Source of the DNA: Methylomonas sp. UP202
GTDB taxonomy: Bacteria; Pseudomonadota; Gammaproteobacteria; Methylococcales; Methylomonadaceae
Length of the DNA: 64,000 bases
Assembly (NCBI RefSeq): GCF_029910655.1
Contig: NZ_CP123897.1
Location: forward strand, 5,383,547-5,447,546
Direction of reading: 5' to 3'
Shown: one piece after another, positions 50,003-58,480 of the stretch
Layout of the letters: the number at the start of each line of letters is the position of its first letter
Position numbering within the stretch: position 1 is the stretch's first letter
Program-made: the position numbers and the translations under genes
The notes under the pieces: generated by a model
Seen by the model: only the letters and a program-made list of their open reading frames with translations
Database searches by the model: none
What the model was told of the DNA's origin: nothing

Positions 50003-50251
50003 ATGAAAAAACAAAAGCAGGGCAAGGGTTTGCATGAACCGCCCACCCATAACCCGGTCGCGAAATTCGCCCACCGTTACAACAAACACCAAATTTTCAC
50101 CGATAAACGCGCCTACCAACGCAAAGGCAAACACCGCGGGCAGGAGCCCTTTGCCATCGTTTCGGCCGAGCCGATGGCAAAGGGCTTAGCCGAACTAAAC
50201 CAGCGTGTTCCGACCCGCCTCGGGCCGGTCGGTTCCGCCAGACTACGCTAA
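50003..50251 (+). CDS. Small basic protein with NPVAKFAHRYNK core
   Basis: 82 residues from the ATG at 50003 (seven codons inside the longest frame), preceded by GGAGAAAA. The first 48 residues are Lys/His/Arg-rich with the core NPVAKFAHRYNKHQIFTDKR and RKGKHRG, which resembles a family of very short conserved proteobacterial proteins (DUF7230, from memory). Family members normally stop soon after KHRG. Here the frame runs another 33 residues through a perfect 14-bp inverted repeat, so the tail is probably not ancestral. Confidence 0.7.
   Translation: MKKQKQGKGLHEPPTHNPVAKFAHRYNKHQIFTDKRAYQRKGKHRGQEPFAIVSAEPMAKGLAELNQRVPTRLGPVGSARLR
50146..50185 (+). repeat. 14-bp inverted repeat inside the end of the small basic ORF
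   Basis: GCCCTTTGCCATCG at 50146-50159 pairs perfectly with CGATGGCAAAGGGC at 50172-50185 (12-base loop). No T-run follows. It may be a transcript-stabilising hairpin or remnant of a small mobile palindrome inserted at the 3' end of the gene. Confidence 0.75.
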
Positions 50252-50309
50252 CCGCCCATCGAGACGATTCCGGCCGCCCCCTGGCCGTACTTTGAGGATT
50301 TCCCGCGCA

Positions 50310-50918
50310 GTGAAAGCAAGCATAGAAGACAAAGTTCAAACCCGAATTCCCACCAAACACGGCGAATTCATCCTGCACTACTACAGCAACAGTCTGGACG
50401 ACAAGGAACACGTCGCCTTCGTCAAGGGCGAGGTCGCCGGCAAGGACGAGGTACCGGTACGCATACACTCCGAATGCTTCACCGGCGACGTATTGGGTTC
50501 GCGGCGTTGCGATTGCGGCGCGCAACTGGACATGGCGCTGGGTCTGATCGAGCAGGCCGGCTGCGGCGTGTTGATTTACCTGCGCCAGGAAGGCCGCGGC
50601 ATCGGCCTGCTGAAAAAGCTGCAAGCTTACAATTTGCAGGATCAGGGGCTGGACACCGTCGATGCTAATATCAAACTGGGACATCTGGCCGACGAACGCC
50701 AATACGACATCGCCGCGCTGATTCTCAGCGCCTTACAGGTACGCTCGATCAATTTGATCACCAACAATCCGCAAAAAATCGACGAACTGACCAAACTGGG
50801 CGTAAAGGTTCACGACCGGATCGCCATCGAAACCAGGGTTCACGACGACAACGTCGATTATCTGAAAACCAAGGCTGAACGCATGCGCCACATGCTGAAC
50901 ATGCCCGACAGCGAATAA
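50310..50918 (+). CDS. ribA: GTP cyclohydrolase II
   Basis: 202 residues from a GTG at 50310, with GAGGA about 11 bases upstream; earlier codons are not family-like. Zinc ligands in HSECFTGDVLGSRRCDCG (Cys, Cys, Cys) and the catalytic region YLRQEGRGIGLLKK, then TNNPQKIDEL. It opens GTP to the first riboflavin intermediate. Stands before the Lon-like gene with 4 bases between. Confidence 0.96.
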   Translation: MKASIEDKVQTRIPTKHGEFILHYYSNSLDDKEHVAFVKGEVAGKDEVPVRIHSECFTGDVLGSRRCDCGAQLDMALGLIEQAGCGVLIYLRQEGRGIGLLKKLQAYNLQDQGLDTVDANIKLGHLADERQYDIAALILSALQVRSINLITNNPQKIDELTKLGVKVHDRIAIETRVHDDNVDYLKTKAERMRHMLNMPDSE

Positions 50919-50922
50919 ATCT

Positions 50923-53307
50923 ATGCTGGACCATCTGAAACTACCCGCGTCCGCGCTGAAGCTGACGTTAGACCTGCCGCACCCAACGGCCCCAAACCCG
51001 GCGTCCGGCATCCTCGGCCAACAACGCGCCCAGTCGGCGCTGGCCTTCGGCATCGCGATGAAGGCGCCGGGCTACAATATTTTCGTGATGGGCGAACCCG
51101 GCACCGGCCGACTGTCGATGGTCAGTCAATATCTCGGCGAACAGGCCGAACGCCAGGAATCGCCGCTGTCCTACGCCTATGTCGAGAATTTCGACAACCC
51201 GCGCGAACCGGTCGCTATCGAGCTACCGTCCGGCGAAGGTCATAACTTCGCCAAGGACATCGAAAAATTGATCGACGGCGTCCTGGCCACCTTTCCGGCC
51301 TCGTTCGAAAGTCCCAGTTACCAGCAAAAAAAAACCGCGATCGAGCGCCGTTTCAGCCAACGCTATAACAGCGCGATCGATCTGGTTGACAAAAAGGCCC
51401 GCGAGATGGATGTCGCGCTTTACCGCGACAACGACGCCATCACCTTTTTGCCGATCCAAAACAACAAGGCGCTGGACGAGGAACAATTCACACTGCTGCC
51501 GCAAGCAGAGCGCGACGCCTTCCATCAACACACCGAGGAACTGGAAGAATATCTGAGCGAAGTGTTGCTGGAACTGCCGCAATGGCGGCGGGCATTGGTC
51601 GAGGAAATGCGCCAGCTCGACAACGACACCATCAAGCTGGCCTTGGAGCCGCTGTTGGCCGAATTGACAGGCACCTATCAGAACGTCGACGACGTCATCA
51701 CCTATCTGGCCGAAGTCGAGAAAAACCTGAGTTTGACCATCGGCGACCTACTGATGCCCAGCCGCGGCGGCGAAGGCCGCGAATTCGTCAGCAAACGCCA
51801 AATCCTGATCGAGCAATATCTGCCGAATATTCTGGTCGATTGCAAACACGACGGCGTCGGCGCGCCGGTAATTTACGAACCTCATCCGATTTACCAAAAC
51901 CTGTTCGGCCGCATCGAGTACGTCAGCGACCAAGGCACATTAGTCACCAACTATCGACGCATCTGTCCCGGTTCGCTGCACCGCGCCAACGGCGGCTATC
52001 TGATCCTCGACGCCGAAAAAGTGTTGACCTACCCCTTTGTCTGGGAAGGCCTGAAACGGGCGCTGAAAGCCGGCAAAATCGAAATCGAATCGCCGTACTC
52101 GGAATTGGGCATCAACACCATCACGTTAAAACCGGAAGTGATTCCGCTCAACGTCAAGGTCGTTCTGGTCGGCGATCGCGACATCTACTACCTGCTGGAA
52201 GAGCTGGATAGCGAATTCAACGAGATGTTCCGGGTGCTGGCCGATTTCGACGACCACATCAAACGCACGCCCGACAACGTCGGCCAGTTCGTGCAACTCC
52301 TGACCCGCCACGCCGCCGACTCCGGCGCCAAAGCCTTGACCGACCACGCCTTGCTGCGGCTAATCGAACACAGTTGCCGCTTGGCGGAGGACCAAGGCCG
52401 CTTGTCGGCCCACGTCAATCAATGCCTGGAAATCATCGCCGAGGCCAATTTACTCGCCGGACAATCCGGCGCCGACGACATCGGCAAACCGGAAATCGAA
52501 CTGGCGCTGAGCGCCCGCGAGCAGCGCAACGGCCGTATCGCCGAGGCGATACTCGAGGAAATGCTGGACGGCACGATTTTGATCGATACCGACGGCCAAG
52601 CCATCGGCAAGGTGAACGGCCTGACCGTAATGGACATCGGCGGCAGCAGCTTCGGCGCGCCGGCCCGAATTACCGCGACCGTGCATCCCGGCTCGCGAGG
52701 CATCGTCGACATCGAACGCGAAGTCGAACTCGGCCAGCCCATCCATTCCAAGGGCGTGATGATCTTGACCGGCTATCTGGGCCATTGTTACGCCCAACAA
52801 TTTCCGCTGGCGATCTCGGCCAGCATCGCGATGGAACAATCCTACGGCCACATCGACGGCGACAGCGCCTCGCTGGCCGAGTTGTGCTGCTTGATCTCCG
52901 CGCTGACCCGCACCCCGATCCGACAAGATTTGGCAATGACCGGCTCGATCAATCAATACGGGGAAGTGCAGGCCATCGGCGGCGTCAACGAAAAAATCGA
53001 AGGTTTCTTCGCGCTGTGCCAGGCGCGCGGCCTGACCGGTACCCAGGGCGTGATCATACCAACCTCCAATAAACGCCATTTGATGTTGAAACAGGACGTC
53101 ATCGACGCGGTGAAAAAAGGCCTGTTCGAAATTTACGCGGTGTCCAAGGCCGACGAAGCACTCAGTCTGTTAACCGGCCAGGACGCCGGCGCGATGAACG
53201 AAGCCCGGCAATATCCGGAAGGCAGCGTGAATTTCAAGGCCGTGGCCCGCTTGAAGGAAATTTCCGATCTGGCCTCCGACGACGACAAGGAAACTGAAAC
53301 CGGCTGA
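50923..53307 (+). CDS. Lon-like ATP-dependent protease (AAA_32 type)
   Basis: 794 residues. The N-terminal AAA+ part has the P-loop-like VMGEPGTGRLSM near residue 50, with Arg in place of the Walker Lys, and a Walker B-like GGYLILDAEKVL near residue 360. The C-terminal S16 domain has the Lon Ser-Lys dyad: Ser in GDSASLAEL (about residue 648) and Lys in GGVNEKIEGFF (about 691). These are Lon-related proteases of unclear substrate found next to diverse genes. The Arg-for-Lys change is, as I recall, common in this branch. A run of nine A lies in codons near 51326-51334. Confidence 0.9.
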   Translation: MLDHLKLPASALKLTLDLPHPTAPNPASGILGQQRAQSALAFGIAMKAPGYNIFVMGEPGTGRLSMVSQYLGEQAERQESPLSYAYVENFDNPREPVAIELPSGEGHNFAKDIEKLIDGVLATFPASFESPSYQQKKTAIERRFSQRYNSAIDLVDKKAREMDVALYRDNDAITFLPIQNNKALDEEQFTLLPQAERDAFHQHTEELEEYLSEVLLELPQWRRALVEEMRQLDNDTIKLALEPLLAELTGTYQNVDDVITYLAEVEKNLSLTIGDLLMPSRGGEGREFVSKRQILIEQYLPNILVDCKHDGVGAPVIYEPHPIYQNLFGRIEYVSDQGTLVTNYRRICPGSLHRANGGYLILDAEKVLTYPFVWEGLKRALKAGKIEIESPYSELGINTITLKPEVIPLNVKVVLVGDRDIYYLLEELDSEFNEMFRVLADFDDHIKRTPDNVGQFVQLLTRHAADSGAKALTDHALLRLIEHSCRLAEDQGRLSAHVNQCLEIIAEANLLAGQSGADDIGKPEIELALSAREQRNGRIAEAILEEMLDGTILIDTDGQAIGKVNGLTVMDIGGSSFGAPARITATVHPGSRGIVDIEREVELGQPIHSKGVMILTGYLGHCYAQQFPLAISASIAMEQSYGHIDGDSASLAELCCLISALTRTPIRQDLAMTGSINQYGEVQAIGGVNEKIEGFFALCQARGLTGTQGVIIPTSNKRHLMLKQDVIDAVKKGLFEIYAVSKADEALSLLTGQDAGAMNEARQYPEGSVNFKAVARLKEISDLASDDDKETETG

Positions 53308-53354
53308 CACCGCCAAGGCAGCCTCCCAAGCTCGGCTTAAGGCGGCGAAATATC

Positions 53355-53388
53355 CTTCCCCGGCTCGGCTTGCTCGGCGGCGGGGAAG
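53355..53388. terminator. Convergent inverted repeat between the Lon-like gene and the exported protein gene
   Basis: CTTCCCCG (53355-53362) pairs with CGGGGAAG (53381-53388) around an 18-base GC-rich loop, between two converging genes. There is no clear T-run on either side, so a terminator is only likely by position. Confidence 0.45.
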
Positions 53389-53399
53389 AATCAAGTTTG

Positions 53400-54083
53400 C
53401 TAGGCCGAACGCCTTCCGCCAAGTAAGCGCAAGATCGCGATACCGGACAGCATCAATGGTAACGCGGCCGGTACCGGGACCGTCGCGATACCTTCCCGGA
53501 ACCACAGATCGAACGGCGCCTCGCTGCCTGCGTAAACGGCGCCCTCGAAATACGGCACGCCTAGCGCGTAGGCATCGTTTTTAAACCCGGTACCGAAGAT
53601 GCCCAGGTCCGAGGACTCGGCACCGTTGCGGAAAACTTCCCACACGTAAGTATTGCCGGCCGCCAAACCGACCGGCGCGGCGAAATTGAAACGCACCAAT
53701 TCCGGCGCATGAAAAGGCCGCGACTCCGGTTGATCGGCAAAAAACACCGTCTCGCTGACGCCCAGAATCGTGCCGCTAATGTCGGCTTCGCGAATTCTGA
53801 GCGCAATGTCGTCGCCGGCTCCGAAATCCGGATTTTGGTCGTTGATCATCAACTCGACGAAATCCAGCGACGCCAGACCGGGCCGGAAGCTTTGCCCGAT
53901 CGGGCCGGCGTTGAGGGTAAAACCGCCGGAAACGATGCTGTCGTTGGCTTGATCGACAATATCGGCCAACGCCGCCCGACTCGACAAACCCAGCGTTAAT
54001 GCCAATCCCAGCGTAAACAAACCGGCCTTGCAAGCCGGCGCTATCCAGCGCCCCGCGCCGGTGTCGGAATAGAGGTAATCCAT
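53400..54083 (-). CDS. Exported protein with PEP-CTERM-type (VPxPAALPL) sorting signal
   Basis: 227 residues from the ATG at 54083, behind GGGAG. An N-terminal hydrophobic segment ends near RAALA (signal peptide). The body is beta-rich (IVDQANDSIVSGGFTLNAG ...). The C-terminus is VPVPAALPLMLSGIAILRLL followed by GGRR, the tripartite signal (motif, helix, Arg) recognised by an exosortase. So the protein is probably cleaved and attached or secreted as part of the extracellular matrix or exopolysaccharide. Function otherwise unknown. Same strand as the following matrixin-like gene. Confidence 0.82.
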   Translation of the reverse strand: MDYLYSDTGAGRWIAPACKAGLFTLGLALTLGLSSRAALADIVDQANDSIVSGGFTLNAGPIGQSFRPGLASLDFVELMINDQNPDFGAGDDIALRIREADISGTILGVSETVFFADQPESRPFHAPELVRFNFAAPVGLAAGNTYVWEVFRNGAESSDLGIFGTGFKNDAYALGVPYFEGAVYAGSEAPFDLWFREGIATVPVPAALPLMLSGIAILRLLGGRRSA

Positions 54084-54354
54084 GATGTTTCTCCCGTCAA
54101 TTCTAAGAACCGGCCGTCGCGGCCGACATGAGTTCACGCCAACGCGACCATCACCGAAACGGGCTTAGGCGAGACACCGGCGAACCACGTAAACCGTGTA
54201 TTCCATCGTCTCGAATCGTTAGCGCTGGGAAGTGTAAAAAAGACGGGGGCCGGTTGGCGGTGAACTATTTCACCGCCAACCGGCGAATACTGCACTTTGC
54301 CGCCGCCGAGCAAATACCGGGCGCCAAAGTCATCGGAAAGAGAAGGTCGCCCGA

Positions 54355-54384
54355 CCGGTGGCCGGTGGCCGGTGGCCGGTGGCC
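54355..54384. repeat. Perfect heptamer microsatellite (CCGGTGG)4
   Basis: Four exact copies of CCGGTGG plus CC, 8 bases beyond the stop of the matrixin-like gene. The unit is not a multiple of three, but the tract is outside the coding region. Confidence 0.85.
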
Positions 54385-54392
54385 TTCAGGGA

Positions 54393-55229
54393 TTAAACCA
54401 TCCGGCGTTTTCGGCGACCTGCCAAAACTCCGAACAAACCGCTTGCAAACAACCCGGCCGCCGCCGGCAACGGTACCGCGGCCGGCGCGCCGTACAAGTA
54501 TTGCGCGCCGGCGATGTCGTCGGCGTCCAATTCGCGATTGATTCGGAACCAGCAGGCCGAATCGACGACCTGCATCACCGGACAACCGCCGCCGACCGGC
54601 GGGTGTGCCAAGCCGAGCGCATGCCCCATTTCATGCAGCAACAAACTCTCGAAATCGTTAGGCGCGGTGGAGGCGCTGGGGAACAATTCGCCATCGTTAC
54701 CCGGTTGGAAAGCATAAAACGAGTTAGCCGCGAAGATGATGTCGCCGCTACCGGTACCGCCATTGGGCGGTGGCGCGTAGCCGACCGCGCCGCCGCCGGA
54801 ACTGAAATCGAAGGCGCCGATGCGAATGTCCGGCACACCCGCGCCGGCATGATTGATCGGCAAACCGGAATCGGACAGCGGCCCGACAAAGCTGATGTTG
54901 GCAACGCCGGCCCATTTGTCGAACGCCGCCTGGATGTAGCCCACCAAATCGGTCAACGGTGTCAGCGTATAACCGGTGCCGGGTGAATTTTCGATCCAGA
55001 TCGACGTTTTCGCGGTACCGGAGCAGGCGCTATCGCAATAAGCCGAACCGGCCGTGCCTTCCGGAATGAAGCCCCAAGTCACGCTGCCGCCGGGGGTACC
55101 GGGCGTATTGTCGCCACCCCATTTCAAAACGCCGCCGTTGCCGTCGGGAAATGTCGCGTAAGCCTGAGCGGCCCCGGACAATACCGCCAAACCCAAACCG
55201 ACCACCATTGCATACGATCGATAACCCAT
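54393..55229 (-). CDS. Matrixin-like zinc metalloprotease with PEP-CTERM-type signal
   Basis: 278 residues from the ATG at 55229, with GGAGGGGG nearby. Signal peptide ending near AAQAYA. The metzincin zinc site HEMGHALGLAH (about residues 208-218) binds Zn through three His with the catalytic Glu; a Cys-containing segment follows (GGGCPVMQVVDSAC). The C-terminus VPLPAAAGLFASGLFGVLAG plus RRKRR is an exosortase sorting signal. It should act outside the cell, possibly on matrix proteins. A TTGATT-N16-TATAGA promoter lies at 55427-55400. Confidence 0.88.
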   Translation of the reverse strand: MGYRSYAMVVGLGLAVLSGAAQAYATFPDGNGGVLKWGGDNTPGTPGGSVTWGFIPEGTAGSAYCDSACSGTAKTSIWIENSPGTGYTLTPLTDLVGYIQAAFDKWAGVANISFVGPLSDSGLPINHAGAGVPDIRIGAFDFSSGGGAVGYAPPPNGGTGSGDIIFAANSFYAFQPGNDGELFPSASTAPNDFESLLLHEMGHALGLAHPPVGGGCPVMQVVDSACWFRINRELDADDIAGAQYLYGAPAAVPLPAAAGLFASGLFGVLAGRRKRRMV

Positions 55230-55399
55230 AAATACCCCCTCCAAAACAAAAACTCATGAAAGCGCCGGCGAAACCGACACCGAAACTGAGCCGGGCGCGG
55301 GCCGCTCGGCACCAGATACTCCGGTTCCAGGCCGGCATCGACGCGGGCCAGACTGGTTTTTACTTGACGCACATCACAAAATTTGCCGCGCCAGTGCGC

Positions 55400-55427
55400 T
55401 CTATAGCACGTTTTTTAAAAAAATCAA
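55400..55427 (-). promoter_or_regulatory. Candidate sigma-70 promoter of the matrixin-like gene
   Basis: On the minus strand TTGATT (55427-55422), a 16-bp A/T-rich spacer and TATAGA (55405-55400), giving a leader of about 160 bases. Placed just after the GNAT gene stop. Confidence 0.5.
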
Positions 55428-55460
55428 AAATTTTTGCTTGACCGTGCCTAGCGTTTGGCG

Positions 55461-55982
55461 TCAGACCGGCTTTTCCAGTCGCTCCAAGCTCAAGTCGGTC
55501 ACCTTAGGCTGCCAAAGCATTGGATTTTCCGGGAATGGGAGCAGAACGCCCGTGCGCCGATAACCGCGGCGCTGGTAATACGCTAGCAATTCGGCGCGGC
55601 GTGGAATCACGAACATCGCGAAACGTTCGATCGCCCAAGTTCGCGCCGCCAAGTCTTCGGCGGCGCCCAACAAGCGCCGGCCCACGCCCCGGTTCTGCCG
55701 CGCCGGATCGACCGTAAGCATGCCTATCTGGGCTTCGCGATCGGCCAGGCGCACTTGCACGCAAGCCACCAGCCGGTCGGCTTCGAAACCGGCAACCATT
55801 AATACAGCGGGGTCCGTCAGCGCGGCCGTCAGCTCCTCGGCGTCGGTGCGCTTGCCGTCCAGCAAATCGGCCTCGGTGGTCCAACCCAAACGGCTGGCCT
55901 CGCCGCGATAGGCTGAATTGACTAAATCCGCCAAGGCTGGGGCATCGTGAAGTTGAGCACGCAGGAAGGTCAGTGGGAACAT
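55461..55982 (-). CDS. GNAT-family N-acetyltransferase
   Basis: 173 residues. GNAT fold with the acetyl-CoA loop PARQNRGVGRRLLGAAED near residue 95 and strand IGMLTVDP before it; the C-terminal YYQRRGYRRTGVLLPFP is typical. The substrate (amine of a protein, antibiotic or small molecule) cannot be told. Separate transcription unit upstream of the matrixin-like gene. Confidence 0.85.
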   Translation of the reverse strand: MFPLTFLRAQLHDAPALADLVNSAYRGEASRLGWTTEADLLDGKRTDAEELTAALTDPAVLMVAGFEADRLVACVQVRLADREAQIGMLTVDPARQNRGVGRRLLGAAEDLAARTWAIERFAMFVIPRRAELLAYYQRRGYRRTGVLLPFPENPMLWQPKVTDLSLERLEKPV

Positions 55983-56091
55983 ACGGTGATCTGGCGTTGA
56001 GAAATTGCCGGCACTCGGGCCGGGTCGGGAATTGCTGCTAGGCTAGACGATAACCAGACCGCGCTCAAGCGCATGTTTTCGGGAGCCCGCC

Positions 56092-56835
56092 GTGGACACC
56101 TGCCCTAAATGCCAACACGCCCTAGCACAACCCACCCCGACCATCTGCCCCCACTGCGGCGTGGTGTTCGAAAAGTATTTGCGCTATCACGCGGATCGAA
56201 ACCGGCCAGCCCCGATGCCAAGCACTCGGGTCGAATTTGCGCCAACGCCCTCGGCCGATTGGCTCTCGGATACCTATGCCGACAGCGAGTTCGCCTTCTG
56301 GGGCCGAGCGCTATTGCTCGCGTTGTTCGCGCTATGGAGTTGGATATTGATCGTCCCGCCGATCCCCGATAACGCCGCCGGCTCGTCGTTTTTGCATTTG
56401 GTCAACTTGCCTTTCCACGAAGCCGGCCATCTCATTTTCCGACCCTTCGGCGCCTTTGTCACATCGCTGGGCGGCACATTGGGCCAGTTGCTGATGCCGA
56501 CGATTTGCATGGCAACCCTGTTCATAAAAACCCGCGACCCGTTCGGCGCCGCGCTGTGTTTGTGGTGGCTGGGCGAAAACTTTCTGGATATCGCCCCTTA
56601 TATCGACGATGCTCGGGCCGGGCAACTGCCGTTGCTGGGCGGCAACTTCGGCCATTCCGCACCCTACGGCTTTCACGACTGGGAATATTTGCTGACCGAA
56701 TCCGGCCAGCTGGCCCACGATCACGCCATCGCCAAATTTTCCAAATTCGTCGGGTCGCTGACGATGCTGGCGGCACTGGCCGGCGGAAGTGCTATTCTGG
56801 TTCGGCAGCGCGCCATCCTGGCGGCGCGGCGCTAA
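56092..56835 (+). CDS. Zinc-ribbon membrane protein with HExxH (M50-like)
   Basis: 247 residues from a GTG at 56092 with GGGAG upstream. Residues 4-22 form a zinc ribbon (CPKC and CPHC). From residue 68 there are several transmembrane helices; the second region holds HEAGH (109-113), the zinc motif of membrane site-2 proteases, and NFLDIAPYIDD (163-173) takes the place of the second conserved Asp-bearing motif. This layout suggests an intramembrane metalloprotease, but the LDG-type motif is degenerate. The substrate is unknown; a nearby anti-sigma factor is not seen. Confidence 0.78.
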   Translation: MDTCPKCQHALAQPTPTICPHCGVVFEKYLRYHADRNRPAPMPSTRVEFAPTPSADWLSDTYADSEFAFWGRALLLALFALWSWILIVPPIPDNAAGSSFLHLVNLPFHEAGHLIFRPFGAFVTSLGGTLGQLLMPTICMATLFIKTRDPFGAALCLWWLGENFLDIAPYIDDARAGQLPLLGGNFGHSAPYGFHDWEYLLTESGQLAHDHAIAKFSKFVGSLTMLAALAGGSAILVRQRAILAARR

Positions 56836-56848
56836 CCGAGCCGGACTG

Positions 56849-57322
56849 TTAACGCTTCAGCCAGGTTTTCACCCGGTCCTTAACTCGCTGTTTGGCGAGT
56901 CTGGACCAACGGTACAAGGCCGTCTCGGCGATTTTGGCGTGCGCCCAGCGTAACCAGCCGGTAATCGTGCCGTACAGCCAGGCCAATACCGCAAAACTCA
57001 GCAATTGCGGCTTGGTCAGAGTGAACACGCGCGCCACCAACAACGTACCCAACAATTTGGCGACGATTTCCAGTACCAAACCTTGCAGCAACAAACCGTG
57101 CAGCAGCAACCACAGCGCCGCCAGATTCAACGGCGTAACCAGTAAAATCGGTACGGTAATGGCTATTAGCGCGACACCCGGCGAGCAGCGGCTTAGCCAG
57201 CGTTCGATGCGTTCCAGGCCCAGCGCCAGCGCCAGATAGTGGCCGCAAGCGGACAGAAAATCCCACAGCCATTCCTCGACGATCAGCGCGACGGCCAACA
57301 AGGTCAGCAATAATCTGTTCAT
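56849..57322 (-). CDS. Small integral membrane protein, unknown
   Basis: 157 residues with three or four hydrophobic helices (LLLTLLAVALIVEEWLWDF; VALIAITVPILLVTPLNLAALWLL in part; FAVLAWLYGTITGWL) and a basic C-terminal tail (AKQRVKDRVKTWLKR). No family recognised. It converges on the M50-like gene with 13 bp between stops and diverges from the aldo/keto reductase. Confidence 0.8.
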   Translation of the reverse strand: MNRLLLTLLAVALIVEEWLWDFLSACGHYLALALGLERIERWLSRCSPGVALIAITVPILLVTPLNLAALWLLLHGLLLQGLVLEIVAKLLGTLLVARVFTLTKPQLLSFAVLAWLYGTITGWLRWAHAKIAETALYRWSRLAKQRVKDRVKTWLKR

Positions 57323-57464
57323 GATTTCCTCGGGATGCCGGTATCGCCGACCACTATAACCGATCGCGGCCCAAGCCGTCCGCAGTCTGCAATCTTACCG
57401 GGCGGTAGCCGTGGCGGCTCAACTATGCGAGGATAACGCCGCCTCTTTAGCGCAGGAACCACCG

Positions 57465-58316
57465 ATGATTGAAAACGCCTATTTGGAATCCGCGTCCGGC
57501 GTGCGCATGCCGCCACTCATTTACGGCACCGCCTGGAAACAGGAACGCACCGCCGAGTGGGTCGAGCTCGCTCTCACCCAAGGATTTCGCGGTATAGATA
57601 CCGCCTGTCAACCCAAACATTACCATGAGGCCGGCGTCGGGGCCGGTCTGGCGACCGCGCTGACTCGCTTGAACCTGGATCGCGCCGCGATTTATCTACA
57701 AACCAAATTCACGCCGCTCAACGGCCACGATCCGCTACGCATTCCTTACGACCCGAACGCCAGCCTGGAACAGCAAGTCGCCCAGTCGTTCGCGGTGTCG
57801 CTACAAAATCTGCGCACCGACTATTTGGACTGCTTGGTATTGCACTCGCCGCTAGCCGACCGCCAGCAGCTGTTAACCGTGTGGCAAGCCATGCAGACCA
57901 TTCAGCGCAACGGCGGCACCCGGCAACTGGGCATCAGCAATTGCTACGATCCGGCGCTCTTCGAATTCCTGTACCAACAAGCCGAGGTCAAACCTGCCGT
58001 GCTGCAAAACCGGTTTTACGCCGACACCGGTTACGACAAGGCGCTACGGGCGTTCTGCCGGACTAACCGCGTGATTTACCAAAGTTTCTGGACCTTGACG
58101 GCCAACCCCAAAATATTGACCGGCAGCGTCGTCGCCAATCTGGCCGAGCGCTTGGGCCGCCGCCCGGCACAAGTGTTTTTCCGATTTTTGACCCAAATCG
58201 GCATCGTACCGTTGACCGGCACCACCTCGGCCGATCACATGCGCGAGGATTTGGCGATTTTCGATTTCGAACTCGGCGAAGCCGAATGCGCCGAGTTGGC
58301 GGCACTATTGGACTAG
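57465..58316 (+). CDS. Aldo/keto reductase family protein
   Basis: 283 residues from the ATG at 57465, seven bases after AGGA. TIM-barrel AKR with GIDTAC, the Lys in YLQTKFTP, the His in CLVLHSPL and GISNCYDPAL. The catalytic Tyr normally five residues after the Asp is shifted: the segment reads DTACQPKHYHEAGVG, a form I recall from one AKR subgroup, so activity is still plausible. NADPH-dependent reduction of an aldehyde or ketone; substrate unknown. Confidence 0.85.
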   Translation: MIENAYLESASGVRMPPLIYGTAWKQERTAEWVELALTQGFRGIDTACQPKHYHEAGVGAGLATALTRLNLDRAAIYLQTKFTPLNGHDPLRIPYDPNASLEQQVAQSFAVSLQNLRTDYLDCLVLHSPLADRQQLLTVWQAMQTIQRNGGTRQLGISNCYDPALFEFLYQQAEVKPAVLQNRFYADTGYDKALRAFCRTNRVIYQSFWTLTANPKILTGSVVANLAERLGRRPAQVFFRFLTQIGIVPLTGTTSADHMREDLAIFDFELGEAECAELAALLD

Positions 58317-58480
58317 CGCCAACCGCCGCCGTCCCGCGCCGGCTAAGCTACAATAGTTCATTGGTTTGTTGTTAATCCGGCCACCACGTATTCGAACCGC
58401 CGAATTCTCCACCGTTTCGGCCTTTTATTCCGGAACCGCCCGGCGCAAGCCTGGCGGGTTTAATCGTATCCCGACTATTC

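Noticed and set aside
49944-50309. Chromosomal replication origin beside mnmG
   Set aside because: No cluster of DnaA boxes (TTATNCACA), no dnaA, rpmH or mioC nearby.
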